The position numbers and the translations under genes are program-made. Below, in pieces: positions 9,766-19,947 of a stretch of 64,000 nt of DNA. The stretch's first letter is position 1, and each line of letters starts with the position of its first letter. The stretch spans positions 4,528,501-4,592,500 of the forward strand of contig NC_047062.1 in NCBI RefSeq assembly GCF_902459465.1, given 5' to 3'. The notes beneath the pieces were generated by a model. That model saw only the letters and a list, made by a program, of their open reading frames with translations, did not search any database and was not told the DNA's origin. The stretch comes from Asterias rubens (Eukaryota > Echinodermata > Asteroidea > Forcipulatida > Asteriidae).

Positions 9766-12700
9766 GTAAGTCATTACAAATATTTTTCTTCAATTTTAAA
9801 ACGAACAATAATTGTTACTTATTTTCCACTTTTTCAAGCGCATGTAGTTTGGGATATACACTCCTTTAGACATCGACCGCAATTGTTTTCTTCTTCTACA
9901 CGTTAGAATTGCCATCCTGAAAAGTTGCCCTGCTGTTTTTTAAGGTTTTTTTTTAATTGATCTAGAAGAAGAAACACAATTCAAAATTGAAAAGCACTAC
10001 GACATTGGCAATTTCGTAAAGCAGAACAAATTGTTTCCCGGCCGCAATGACACGTTATCGAGCCTTTTCAAATTGGCGGCTAGGACTGTTGCTACGGACG
10101 TCCAATACTTCAATTCATGACGACGGGCGATCCATTTAGCCGCATAGCCGTAGCTAGTCTTGGTGCAAGACGTTTCTCGTTTTCCTTTCACGCACAGCGC
10201 GGCCAACGCACCAACAGTGCCCATCATAGGGCGCCCGAGAGACCGGTGAGGGGCGGTGAGTGGGCTAAGTGAGGTTAGTCGATGCGGGCGCTGTTGGTGA
10301 GTTGGCCTCGCTGCTGTGCGTTAAAGGGTAACGAGAAACGTCTTGCACCAAGACTAAGCCGTAGCCGACATACATCGCACTTACGCGAACCGTAAATTCA
10401 GATATTCTGAATAACAATTGGTGTACAACAAAAAAGAACACGTCATCGAATGTCGTCTTATTGCACAGTCACACCTTGATTTTCATACTTTGCACATTTC
10501 TTTTTGTAGGATGAACCTAAACAGCAGTTGACAGTGAACGGATGGCTAGAGATGGTAAGTTAGAAAATAAGTTCACCAAGTAGGGTATTGGGTGAAGCTC
10601 AGATGTTGACCTTTATCCTTTGCCTTCATTTCCATAAAGTCATTTCACGATACTACAAGCCTCGGCTTATCAAATCGGCCTATCTGTACATACTGTCTTT
10701 TCTATGAATGATATGCATTCTGCAATGCTGTGTTTTTGACATGTTTTAAAATAAATGTGAATTTAAATGAATATTTTCATTAATATTGCTAGGTGTTATC
10801 CTTGAATATTTGAATTGAACTTCTAGACCTCAGCTGAGGTCTGGAGTGCAAGCATCTGAAAGTACACAACTTGTGCAACAAGGGTGTTTTTTCTTCCATT
10901 ATTCTCTCACAACTTTCCACAGGTTTGTTATTTTGTGCAATTGTTGGGATACACCAAGTGTAACTTGCCTATAATGACCTGTTAAAAATTCATATGTGTC
11001 CCCTTACCGTATTTTTTATGTAAGCTCAAGAAACTTTTTGATGTCTAGACTTAATGTGTTTTGGGGGATTTAGGAGACATACGCCTTTTAGCGATAGTTA
11101 TTTTATTAAAACGTTTATGCTCTCCTGGGCACCCCACTGTCGTTTTATCTTGTTTTAAAAAAGAATATTTTTAATGTGTATTCAGATATTCTGAATAACA
11201 ATTGGTGTACAACAAAAAAGAACACGTCATCGAATGTCGTCTTATTGCACAGTCACACCTTGATTTTCATACTTTGCACATTTCTTTTTGTAGGATGAAC
11301 CTAAACAGCAGTTGACAGTGAACGGATGGCTAGAGATGGTAAGTTAGAAAATAAGTTCACCAAGTAGGGTATTGGGTGAAGCTCAGATGTTGACCTTTAT
11401 CCTTTGCCTTCATTTCCATAAAGTCATTTCACGATACTACAAGCCTCGGCTTATCAAATCGGCCTATCTGTACATACTGTCTTTTCTATGAATGATATGC
11501 ATTCTGCAATGCTGTGTTTTTGACATGTTTTAAAATAAATGTGAATTTAAATGAATATTTTCATTAATATTGCTAGGTGTTATCCTTTTATCCAACTGAC
11601 AGACATGGAAGGACGAATACCTGGTCTGGAACCCTGACAACTACGATGGAGTTAATGAGATTTTCGTATCAGAATCGGACATCTGGATACCCAAACTCAA
11701 GTTGCTCCAAAAGTAAGTAAAAGTTAATCTCGTCAAAAAACAAAGGGTTTAATTGTTCTATTGTGCGTTACTTTTTTACCAGTTTTCATACAAAATATTT
11801 AAATGTTTTGGTTTTGTTTTGGGTTTAGGGTAACATTCAATAAATCGTTCAGCCTAAAACTTGTTCTGCTTTTATAAAGACACTTTGGGTATCATGGCGA
11901 GCGGATATAAGAGCACCGAACTCAAGCTCTGGTGTTTCTGTTCAGCAGAGTGTTGGTTCAAGTTCTGGTCGTGACACTTTGTGACCCTAAAAAAGACACT
12001 TAACTATAACTTTCTTCTATCCACCCATGAGTAATCCGGTACCTCCCTGTGAGGGCAGAAATGGTTCTTGTGATTGATTTAGCTTAGTAGCACGTTGCAC
12101 CATTGCACACGCATACTCCCAGGGAGCTTAGATGGTTTAAAGAATGGATTAAATGGCCCACAGTGACTGAGGTAAAAATGTTGGAATCGCTTCTTATGTG
12201 TATAAAGCGCTATATACAAACCGATTACTAAATTTATTTCCAATTTTCCTTTCCAGTGTCGCCTTCGAGTTCTTAACAATGGATGAGGTAGAGCTGTGGG
12301 TTACCTCAGATGGAACCGTTCAGTGGCACGCACCCATCATGTTTAAAATATACTGCGCTGTCGAAGTCAGCAAGTTCCCGTTCGATGTTCAGTATTGTGA
12401 GGCCTCATTCTTGTCGTGGGTTTACGACTCTGCTAAAATGAATCTCTCCCGTTTCGACAACGATGACGACTCCTATAATCACTTATTCAGCATAAATGGG
12501 GTGTGGAGTCTCCAGAAGGTCGATTCGTCTCAAGAATCAATCTATTACATGTGTTGCGAGGCTCCTTTCTCCCGTGTGGTTTACAGGTTGACGTTGAAGA
12601 GGGGATCCATGTTCTATGTCTTCAGTATGATTATTCCATCAGTGATTCTTACGACGATTTCCTTGTTGGTATTTTGTATGCCGCCCGAATCCGGGGAGAA

Positions 12701-15024
12701 GATATCCCTTGGTATTACCAACCTTTTAGCCTTCATCCTCTTTCAGCAGCTCATATCGGGCGCTATGCCCCCACAAGGCATCGTTGTACCCGTAGTCGGT
12801 AAGTTCATAGATAGGTTGATTTTTACCCAATTCACCTTACGTCATCATCCAAATAATCTTGGATGCGCCATTTTGGTGGTCAACGTCACTGTGCATTGTT
12901 CAGTGAAGTGCACATTTTTAGGCGACGCGGCGTTAACACGTAAACCATGCCTATTGACCACCAAAATGGTGAGCGTGGCACAGTCTCCGCATTTTGTGAC
13001 GTGCGTGCAAGAGGGTACGGGTTTCACACAATAGGGTGCGTTCGTTTAGCTTCCCTGGGTCGTCCCGTGTGGCGGCCTCAGCGCTCCGGCGGTCTCAGAG
13101 CTCCGGGTGACGTCACCGGACATTTCGGCACGCAGTAATTACGGTCTCAGATCTCTGGCGTGCCAAGCTCTCCGGGATGACGTAGCATGCTGTCGTTGGG
13201 CGTGAGTCCCCGTCGCCCCCCCTACCGCAACGAATAAATCTTCGAGACCTGCATGTTTTGCACGGTTATCGTCGTACGAGTGCTTTTCCGAGGGGCAACC
13301 CAGTACCCTTTTCTGGCTTTCAGAAGAACCTTCTTTGTAATTCCAACTCCTCAAATACTTTTTATAAACGTGATTACTTTTTTTCACAATACTGTCGCAT
13401 ACGCTCCACTCGTTCACCACACGATATGGGCGCCGCCATGACAGCTACGAGAGTGGACTTGTGGACAAGTCGTTTATGGTCCCACGCGGTGAGATAGTCG
13501 AGTTGCAGCGAACTGCTGGTTGCGCGACTACTACGAGCTGCCTGGAGTCGGGCAGCGCATGTAGTTGCGCAACCAGCAGTTCGCGCGCGGAGAGTACCGC
13601 TGCAACTCGACTATCTCACCGCGTGGGACAATAAACGACTTGTCCCTAAGTCTACTACGAGAGTGTACTCGGCACGGCGCTAAAATCGACTACTTTCGCT
13701 TGGTGTGCGCAGGCACGGCATGACGTAATACTACCGTATTTGGTAATCTGGAGCTCTGAGACCGCCGGAGCTCCGAGACCGCCACACCGGTCCGTCTCCG
13801 GTGCGTTCGAATAGCTTTGACGTCATTCCAGGGGCTCACCCGGGTTAGCCCCCAGTGCCCTGCTTGTGGAGTGGGTCACTTGGGGGCTGGCCCTAGGTAC
13901 ATGACGTCACTACGAGAGCGGTGAGTGATCGTTCGTTAAGCTCTTGTCAGGGGCTCACCCGAGTGAGCACCCCGCGGGGTAGACCCAGAGACCTTATCGA
14001 ACGCACCCATAAAGAACCCTTAGACGGACAGAAGGGGGCGCAAAACTGTGTGTTTCTCCTTTTCAAACCTTGGGCGGAAGTGAATTTACGTCGCGTTTTT
14101 TCACACTTTTACGCCGTGTCTAACAGTAATGCCACCACTTCAAAGGGAATTTCGCTTAGTTTGAAATGGACCCCACAGAGTAAAAAAAACAATCCATTCA
14201 ACTATTTTATTTAGGTTTAAAAAGAAAGATTTTCGATCTCCTTTCGAAATACCAAATGTCTAGAAAGAGACAATATACTTTCTTGTTTAAAGTTGCCCTC
14301 TCCAATTAAATGCCTCACTCACCAACCTTAGAAAAAGGTTCTTTTTTGTCTGTGGTCAATACCATAGCACAATTAACATTTTGTTGTTTTACGGTATTGT
14401 TATAGGGTTTTGAAAACCTGGATGTGCAGCTTAAAGGCAGTGGACACTATTGGTATTACTCAAAATAATTATCGGCATAAAACCTCACTTGGTAACGAGT
14501 AATGGGGAAAGGTTGATAGTCTAAAACATTGTGAGAAACGGCTCCCTCTGAAGTGACGTAGTTTTCGAGAAAGAAGTATTTTTCCACGAATTTGATTTCT
14601 AGACTTCAAGTTAGAATTTGAGGTCTCGAAATCAAGCATCAGAAAGCACCCAATTTGTGTGACAAGAGTGTTTTTTCTTTCATAGATATCTCGCAACTCC
14701 GATGACCAATCGAGCTCAAATTTTCACAGGTTTGTTATTTTATGCATATGTTTAGAGATACACCAAGTGAGAAGACTGGATTTTGACAATTACCAATAGT
14801 GTCCATTGTCTTTAATGTATTGGTTTATTATGTGACAAACCTTAGTTAAAAACTAAAACTGTTTGATTTGTTTCTTGGGTGTAGTTATGTACCTGTTCTG
14901 CATGGTGGCTGTTGGATCCACGTCTATCTTCGCATCAGTTTACGTACTACGGCTGATGTTCTGGTTATTTTTGTTGGTATCTTTTGCTGTCTTATTTTTC
15001 ACATTTCTAAGCCTTGTTTTTTAA
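9618..15024 (+). CDS. Nicotinic acetylcholine receptor-like subunit, copy 1 (partial, no signal exon)
   Basis: Cys-loop ligand-gated channel subunit of the plasma membrane. Exons by splice sites and homology: 9618-9765, 10510-10554 (repeated at 11294-11338), 11603-11712, 12257-12798, 14885-15024. Exons of 45 and 110 nt match the conserved exons 3 and 4 of animal nicotinic genes. Visible motifs: loop D NGWLEM; Cys-loop CAVEVSKFPFDVQYC (13 residues between cysteines); loop C YYMCC; TM1; TM2 EKISLGITNLLAF with the intermediate-ring Glu (cation type). TM3 is followed directly by a hydrophobic tail and a stop. There is no cytoplasmic loop, so the product is far shorter than the usual 450-600 residues. 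Exon 2 is 148 nt, 2 nt longer than in copy 2, which probably shifts the frame. The signal-peptide exon was not found. Confidence 0.85.
10137..10372. mobile_element. Fold-back element in receptor intron 2
   Basis: AGTCTTGGTGCAAGACG near 10156 pairs with CGTCTTGCACCAAGACT near 10340, with GGCCAACGCACCAACAG facing CTGTTGGTGAGTTGGCC inside. The minus-strand open frame 9997-10227 overlaps it and is not regarded as a gene. The counterpart in copy 2 is near 48275-48510. Confidence 0.65.
10510..10554 (+). CDS. Receptor copy 1, exon 3 (first of two)
   Basis: 45 nt, phase 0, encoding DEPKQQLTVNGWLEM, flanked by TTTTTGTAG and GTAAGT. It carries the loop D tryptophan of the ligand site. Confidence 0.8.
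11294..11338 (+). CDS. Receptor copy 1, exon 3 duplicate
   Basis: Identical in coding sequence and splice sites to 10510-10554, 784 bp downstream. The next exon acceptor follows 264 bp later. Using both copies would insert 15 residues in frame. Confidence 0.8.
11603..11712 (+). CDS. Receptor copy 1, exon 4
   Basis: 110 nt, the canonical nicotinic exon 4 length. Begins TWKDEYLVWNPDNYDGVNE and ends in the loop A region WIPKLKLLQ, splitting a codon before GTAAGT. The loop A tyrosine of classic subunits is replaced by Leu. Confidence 0.9.
11891..12225 (+). mobile_element. tRNA-derived SINE, old copy
   Basis: Degenerate tRNA-like head (ATGGCGAGCGG..., GGTTCAAGTTCTGGTCGTGAC), the body CCTGTGAGGGCAGAAATGG, and the tail AAGCGCTATATACAAA. 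It matches the better preserved SINE at 27465-27819. It lies just upstream of the exon 5 acceptor; the open frame entering from it is not coding. Confidence 0.8.
12257..12798 (+). CDS. Receptor copy 1, exon 5 (Cys-loop, loop C, TM1, TM2)
   Basis: 542 nt between TTTCCTTTCCAG and G|GTAAGT. Encodes loop E (VTSDGTVQWHAP), the 13-residue Cys-loop, loop B SWVYD, loop C YYMCCEAPF, TM1 (FYVFSMIIPSVILTTISLLV) and TM2. TM2 keeps Glu at -1', Leu at 9' and Phe at 14', with Gln at 15' and 16' and Gly at 20'. Reading past 12798 (to 13034) is intron. Confidence 0.92.
13034..14008. mobile_element. GC-rich TIR element in receptor intron 5, copy 1
   Basis: Ends GGGTGCGTTCG and CGAACGCACCC, flanked by ATA on both sides. 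Inner inverted blocks: CCGGCGGTCTCAGAGCTC facing GAGCTCTGAGACCGCCGG. A nested fold-back at 13454-13650 is centred on GCGAACTGCTGGTTGCGC. It is much richer in G+C than its surroundings and has no transposase. The counterpart is 50389-51368. Confidence 0.8.
14435..14811 (-). mobile_element. TTAA-MITE family A, copy 1 intron 5
   Basis: Starts AGGCAGTGGACACTATTGGT after TTAA (14431-14434) and ends ...ATAGTGTCCATTGTCT before TTAA (14812-14815). Inner blocks are GAGAAACGGCTCCCTCTGAAG and the palindromic AATTTGAGGTCTCGAAATC. Confidence 0.9.
14885..15024 (+). CDS. Receptor copy 1, terminal exon (TM3 and hydrophobic tail)
   Basis: Acceptor GGGTGTAG. The split codon (G+TT) continues MYLFCMVAVGSTSIFASVYV, matching nicotinic TM3, then LRLMFW, then the hydrophobic run LFLLVSFAVLFFTFLSLVF and TAA at 15022-15024. 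The usual cytoplasmic loop and a separate TM4 are absent. A weaker reading is that a donor within the exon (TTG|GTATCT, near 14976) leads to an unseen exon. Confidence 0.75.
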
Positions 15025-15060
15025 ACAACTGATCATGATTCAATCTAACGCCAGTTCGAC

Positions 15061-15066
15061 AATAAA
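15061..15066 (+). terminator. Polyadenylation signal, receptor copy 1
   Basis: AATAAA 37 nt after the stop codon, conserved at 52408-52413 in copy 2. It supports the end of the terminal exon. Confidence 0.6.
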
Positions 15067-15086
15067 TACATATTCTATGTTTTGAA

Positions 15087-16597
15087 TGTGGGCCAGCCCA
15101 GTGATACAAACTCCACACCTTTGTGGTTAATTTTCAATGTCGTCATTCAAACAAAGTAATGTAACTTTTGGGGTAGTTTTAACAAAATAAAAATTATTTG
15201 TATTTTTTGATATCATCCACTATATGGATCTATACTGCATTTGGAGTATCACTCAGATTTGCCCAGTGGTTTTTTCCCGTACTTTCAAATCCCACGTCAG
15301 AACTGGGCCTCGCAAATAGATTGGATTTGTATTCACCTCCAGTGACTGCGTGGGTTTGCCCTGTTTAGGATTTTCTTGTAACTTAAATTTTAATATTTCT
15401 TCTTTCGTTCTATTCACCATCCTTTTATTTTGTACTTGCTCGCTTTTTTTATGTTTAAACAAATATAAACAAATAAATGAACTTTGTAGTTTGTATATAG
15501 TTATTAGGTAGTGGTTTAACTGTTGGCGCCATCGTGGATATGCAAATTTCTCTTTCACACTCAAACACAAGCAAAACGCAATGCCATTATTCAGCGTCGT
15601 ATTTATTATAGGTATATAGGCCTACAACAACAGGCGTGGCCGGATATTATGTCCCACCGAGATTCTGTATTTTATTATTGCGAACTGTCTACAAATTTCT
15701 TCTGATATTTATAGCGCCCTCTTCTGAATCAACCTCCTTTAGCCAAGTTATTTTCCCATAACTGTGGACAGAATATCCCGTAGCCTTGATCAAGGCGCTC
15801 AAGCCAGCCGCGACCTGCATAATCCGAGTCCCCACTGACGTTTACGAGGTTGAAAGTAGAAAGACACGATCGTACTCACGACATTGCTATACTGTTCTCG
15901 CTGTACAATGTACTGTACATACAATGTACTGTACATACAATGCATACGTTGTTCGTGTATGCACTTCTTGTGCACTGCCGAATCGTGCCGCACCGGGCCG
16001 GGGCACACTACGCCAACATCCTTGAGTCAAGGCTACATCTCCGGGGCGTGCGGGACCCGGGACAGAAATATCTTGGACACCGTCAACGCACTTACACACA
16101 TGCATAGCCTTAACAAAAGTAAAGCGAGGAGTTAACAACAAACATTTTATAAGAACATAAAATGTTCTTTGTAAGCTTCAAGAGATCTTAAACCGTTTTG
16201 AAAGTAATGACACAACATTGATAACGATTTGATAACCAACATTCATAAATACCTCAGACAGTTTCGCTATTCCTATTGGTGGAGAGTGCGTCACATGGGT
16301 GTGTATACACCTTTGTTTATGACCGGTAAAAGGTGTTAATTCATGGGCGTGACACGCGAGTTTGCACCTGTGCTTATAAGCTAGTTTCTGCAATCCTATT
16401 GGTCGAGAGCAACGGCTGAAACAGCTGTGCCACATCACGCGATACGCGCGACGCGCACAGCATTCCCTTATAAGGAGTTGTTTACGCGAGGGCGGCAGAT
16501 GGTTTTACCATTTCATAGCTGGAGGGTTTGACCAAAAAGTGATGATGTTTTTGACCGAAAAGGTTATTTATGAATGGGAATCAAAGTGTGTTGAATC
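15087..16597. other. Gene-free stretch downstream of receptor copy 1
   Basis: No exon recognised. It holds an ~85-bp insertion absent from copy 2 (about 15459-15540), direct repeats of ACAATGTACTGTACAT near 15906-15940, inverted ends TAGCCTTGATCAAGG (15781) and GTCAAGGCTAC (16025), and a short palindrome CATTTTATAAGAACATAAAATG near 16144. Confidence 0.6.
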
Positions 16598-16717
16598 GGT
16601 TTTCAACTAGTGGTTTAAACCCGCCGAGGCCTGGTTCTTGATAATTTACCTCGACTTCTCCTCGGTAAAATTATCAAGAACCAGGCCTCGTTTGGATTAA
16701 ACCACTAGTTGAAAACC
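16598..16717. mobile_element. Palindromic MITE, copy 1
   Basis: Near-perfect inverted repeat with arms of about 55 nt: GGTTTTCAACTAGTGGTTTA...AGGCCTGGTTCTTGATAAT and its reverse complement, around a short loop. The counterpart is 53858-53977. Confidence 0.85.
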
Positions 16718-17282
16718 TCTTCACCACACATTGATTCCCTTAATAATGTCATAGGAAGACACAATGTAAAGATGCATACACGTAAAGCACAGGTGAAAAA
16801 AACCAGTCGCACAGCAATGTTTCTCGATTTTGGTGCGGAACCGAAGTGTGCCCTCATTTTTACATCCTGCGTGTATATTTTCATTAAAGACACTGGTTTC
16901 TGGCATGTTTTGATTAGAGTAATATATAGTTGTACTTACACGATTTTGTTAAATACTGAATTTAAAGAACGCGATTGTTTTGTTAGTTGTTCTATGAAAT
17001 GCGTTTGAAACATTTTGCATGATGAAACGCATATGTTTAGAAAGATGTTTTAAAAATAAAATTTAACAATCCGCACAATATGCCTCGAAATTGCATGATT
17101 TTTCTTATACGTTGTGAACTATCACGGCACGCCAATTTATGGAGTCAAGTTTTTGGAGTCAAGTTTTTAACTCAGTTGTCTTTCCTCAGCACTCAGCTCT
17201 CCAAGTGTTGTTTATGACAGCACTTTTGTGACCGATCTTCACTCCGCCAACAAGCAAGCACCCTTGCCTTAACGTCCTAACT

Positions 17283-17675
17283 TGAAGACACTGGACACTA
17301 TGGTAATTGTAAAAGACTAGTCTTCTCACCTGGTGTATATCAACATAGCACAAAATAACAAACCTTTGGAAATTTGAACTCAATTGGTCATGGACGTTGC
17401 GAGATAGTAATGGAAGAAAAAACACCCTTGTAACACGAAGTTGTGTGGTTTCAGATTTTCGAGATCTCAAAAAATAATTCTGAGGTCTCGAAATCAAATT
17501 CAAATATTCTAGTGGAAAATTACTTCTTTCACGAAAACTATACGTTACTTCAGAGGGAGCCGTTTCTCACAATGTTGTAAACTATCAACGGCTCTCCATT
17601 GCTCATTACCAAGTAAGTTTTTTGCTAACAAGATACTTTGAGTAACTACCAATATACATGTAGTGACCAATGCCT
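17283..17675 (+). mobile_element. TTAA-MITE family A
   Basis: GACACTGGACACTATGGTAA start and ...GACCAATGCCT before TTAA at 17676-17679. The left TTAA is mutated. A family C fragment (TGCCTCGAAATTGCATG) precedes it at about 17040-17170. The counterpart is at 54497-54885. Confidence 0.8.
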
Positions 17676-17696
17676 TTAAGGGTCGTGCCGAGTTAC

Positions 17697-18231
17697 CTAC
17701 GTAAACGTATATGAACGCTTGATTGGATTTAAAGTCAGATTATACAGTGAAAACAATGGAGTTTTTATTGGGTCACGTGGAGCACCTGTTGGTGATAAGT
17801 ACTCAGCAGTGAACATTATCAATAACTTCACAAATTGACTGCGGTTCGTGAAATAAATCAATTGGATAAGCCTAAGCAGATGATAGCTAATGTTTTGTTT
17901 TCTAAAATCAACATACGGATGAGAAGATGAGTTAACAATGTTGTTGAATGCAGAAAAAATATCATAATACATGGACGACAAAATGGTAGCGGGCCGGCAC
18001 ATTAATCTGGAAGTTGCAGGTTAAAATCCCACTCTATAGTCAATTTGTATTCGATTAACTGACAATATTGTGTTTATTTTAATCATCTTATTAGGAAAAA
18101 ACCTTATGACAGAAACTTCGAACAACGGCTTTCTTTTCTCTTCTTTTTTTAAAATGATTGAACGGGAGAAATACATGACAGCAACTATATTAAACTATAT
18201 GAAGTTGTCCATCTTATAATAACAGACAACC
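17697..18231. other. Gene-free stretch inside copy 1
   Basis: A minus-strand open frame (17697-18002) is present but matches no family I know and lacks splice support. It is not called as a gene. Confidence 0.5.
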
Positions 18232-18419
18232 AATAGACCTTTGATGATCGTGGTACATCCATTATGAATTTTCCCCATTTATATCAATGTATAATCAAAC
18301 TGAGGCTGGAAGCACAAAATAAACTGGTTCCTATTTGCAAAATGATTATTAGCATTCATTAGTGTTATTCGATACAAGGGACACGACCAAGATGGAGACG
18401 CCACGATAAACGTCTATTA
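18232..18419. mobile_element. MITE family E (~190 bp)
   Basis: Inverted ends AATAGACCTTTGATGATCGTGG and CCACGATAAACGTCTATT with internal AAACTGAGGCTGGA. The same ends and internal motif bound the 4.2-kb insert at 28793-32983. Confidence 0.7.
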
Positions 18420-18577
18420 GGAGAGGTGTTGGTATGTTACACATATTAATATGACCCGTTTTTAGAGATATTGTCCTACCACTTTTAGTTCTCTATGCAT
18501 AGACAAAATTCAGTATTCTCATATCAAATTAAAACAAACATAATCTGAAGACTCACTGATAATTATGAAAGTTTTAA

Positions 18578-19045
18578 AGACAATGGACACTATTGGTAAT
18601 TGTCAATAGGAGACTTTCCAACGCTAGGTGGCAGCAGACATACCGGGTAAATTTCCATTGTTTACGTAGTTCTGAACATGCGCATAATTCTGAGAACAAT
18701 GGATTTACCCGGTAAGTCTGCTGCCCTCTATCGTCCCAGAAAGTCTCCCATTGGTGTCTCTCAACATATGCATAACATAACAAACCTGTGAAAATTTCAG
18801 CTTGATTGGTCGTCGGAAAAAAAACCTTGTCACACGAAGTTTTGTGCTTTCAGATGCTTTATTTAGAGACCTCAAATTCGAAACTTAAGGTCTCGAAATC
18901 CACTTCGTGGAAAACAACTTCTTTTTCGAAAACTATGCCACTTCAGAGGGAGCCGTTTCTCACAATGTTTTATACTATCAACCTCTCCACATTACTCGTT
19001 AGCAAGTAAGGTTTTATGCTAATAATTATTTCGAGTAATTACCAA
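18578..19045 (+). mobile_element. TTAA-MITE family A, interrupted by a second MITE
   Basis: Begins after TTAA (18574-18577) with AGACAATGGACACTATTGGT. Split by the element at 18608-18749. Its right end is where homology to copy 2 stops. Confidence 0.8.
18608..18749. mobile_element. Fold-back MITE family H, absent from copy 2
   Basis: 142 bp with ends AGGAGACTTTC and GAAAGTCTCCC and inner arms GGCAGCAGACATACCGGGTA facing TACCCGGTAAGTCTGCTGCC. The empty site is readable in copy 2 (GTCAATTGG at 55857-55865), giving a 2-bp AT duplication. A second, nearly identical copy is at 39412-39553. Confidence 0.9.
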
Positions 19046-19059
19046 TCTTCTGTGCTTTT

Positions 19060-19255
19060 TTATATTCCCCTCTTTTGCCTTAATGTTTTTTGGGGGATTA
19101 AGGAGACATACGCCTTTTGGCGATAGTTATTTTTTTAACTTTTATGCTCTCCTGGGCACCCCACTGTTGTTTTACTTTGTCTTCTTAAATGTTTTTAATG
19201 TATGTACATGTGCTTGTAAATGTGATTGCCCGAATAAATATTATGATTAATATTA
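19060..19255 (+). repeat. Probable non-LTR retroelement 3' end
   Basis: Same block as 9190-9355 with tail AATAAATATTATGATTAATATTATT. It follows the duplication border directly. Confidence 0.5.
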
Positions 19256-19725
19256 TTCATTATCAAAAGCTTTTCAACAAAGGAGTTAGCATGATACATC
19301 TGGTTTGTATACATTTAACTTGTAATGAAAAGCTAAAAAACCATCTTAATTGATTGGACATGAATGTAGAAACCTTGGAGAGATTGTGCAAGTTTGTTTT
19401 GTTAAAATCCCCCAAACTTTCAATCGCCTCGCTTTCCACCAATCAACAGTGCTAAGCAACACCACAGTAAGTGAGAGTGTGTAGTTTCTACTGTCATTGT
19501 TTTAAATACTGAATGACATGGCATTGGAAGCATGCATTAAATAAATTTGGTCTAAACTCCTTCCCATTGGCCTCCATTATTTCATAAATTTTCATAAGTT
19601 TTCATAGAGAAATAGAATTAGCTGTTGCAAACAGCTTACCATTCAAGAGGAACTATCAAAGGCTTAATCGAGAAAGACGCTGCTAGGGTCGAAACGTGAG
19701 GGCCATTCACTATTTCCCATATTAA

Positions 19726-19943
19726 AGGAACACGTTGCCTTGGATCGGTCGAGTTGGTCTTTGAAAAGCGTTTGAAATCGTTGGTTACGAAATGGCCGAC
19801 CATGTTAGTTGATGATGTAAAAGGAAAACCATGCAATTTCGAGGCATATTTGTGTAGATCATTGTATTCTACTTTACAACATCTTTCTAACTATATGCAC
19901 TTTATTACAGACCAACTCGTCCAAACCGAGGCAACCTGTTCCT
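19726..19943. mobile_element. TTAA-MITE family C
   Basis: AGGAACACGTTGCCTTGGAT ... CAACCTGTTCC between TTAA at 19722-19725 and 19944-19947. Ends follow the TTAAAGGRR pattern known for T2-type MITEs. Central inverted GCCGACCATGTTAGT segment. Confidence 0.85.
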
Positions 19944-19947
19944 TTAA

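Larger units (their letters stand above)
10397..11587 (+). repeat. Local duplication spanning exon 3
   Basis: Block 10397-10803 is repeated almost unchanged at 11181-11587. Between them, 10805-11180 is a second copy of 8942-9317. The arrangement exists only in copy 1; copy 2 has single copies of both blocks. The junctions share only a few bases. Confidence 0.9.
6564..19045 (+). repeat. Segmental duplication, copy 1 (receptor gene block)
   Basis: About 12.5 kb closely matching 44624-56155 in the same orientation. The left border is at AATAAGCTCGCATTAT; the right border is inside a TTAA-MITE at about 19045. Differences include a local ~784-bp duplication (10397-11587), a MITE at 18608-18749, an ~85-bp insertion near 15459-15540, and deletions of ~26 bp, ~60 bp and ~47 bp near 6700, 8390 and 18440. 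Base substitutions are sparse by eye. Confidence 0.95.

Noticed and set aside
9997-10227. 76-residue minus-strand open frame in receptor intron 2
   Set aside because: Overlaps a fold-back element and exists in both copies with indels.
12799-13034. Extension of the receptor frame past TM2
   Set aside because: A strong G|GTAAGT donor ends the exon at 12798, the extra frame lacks TM3, and a proper TM3 exon lies at 14885.
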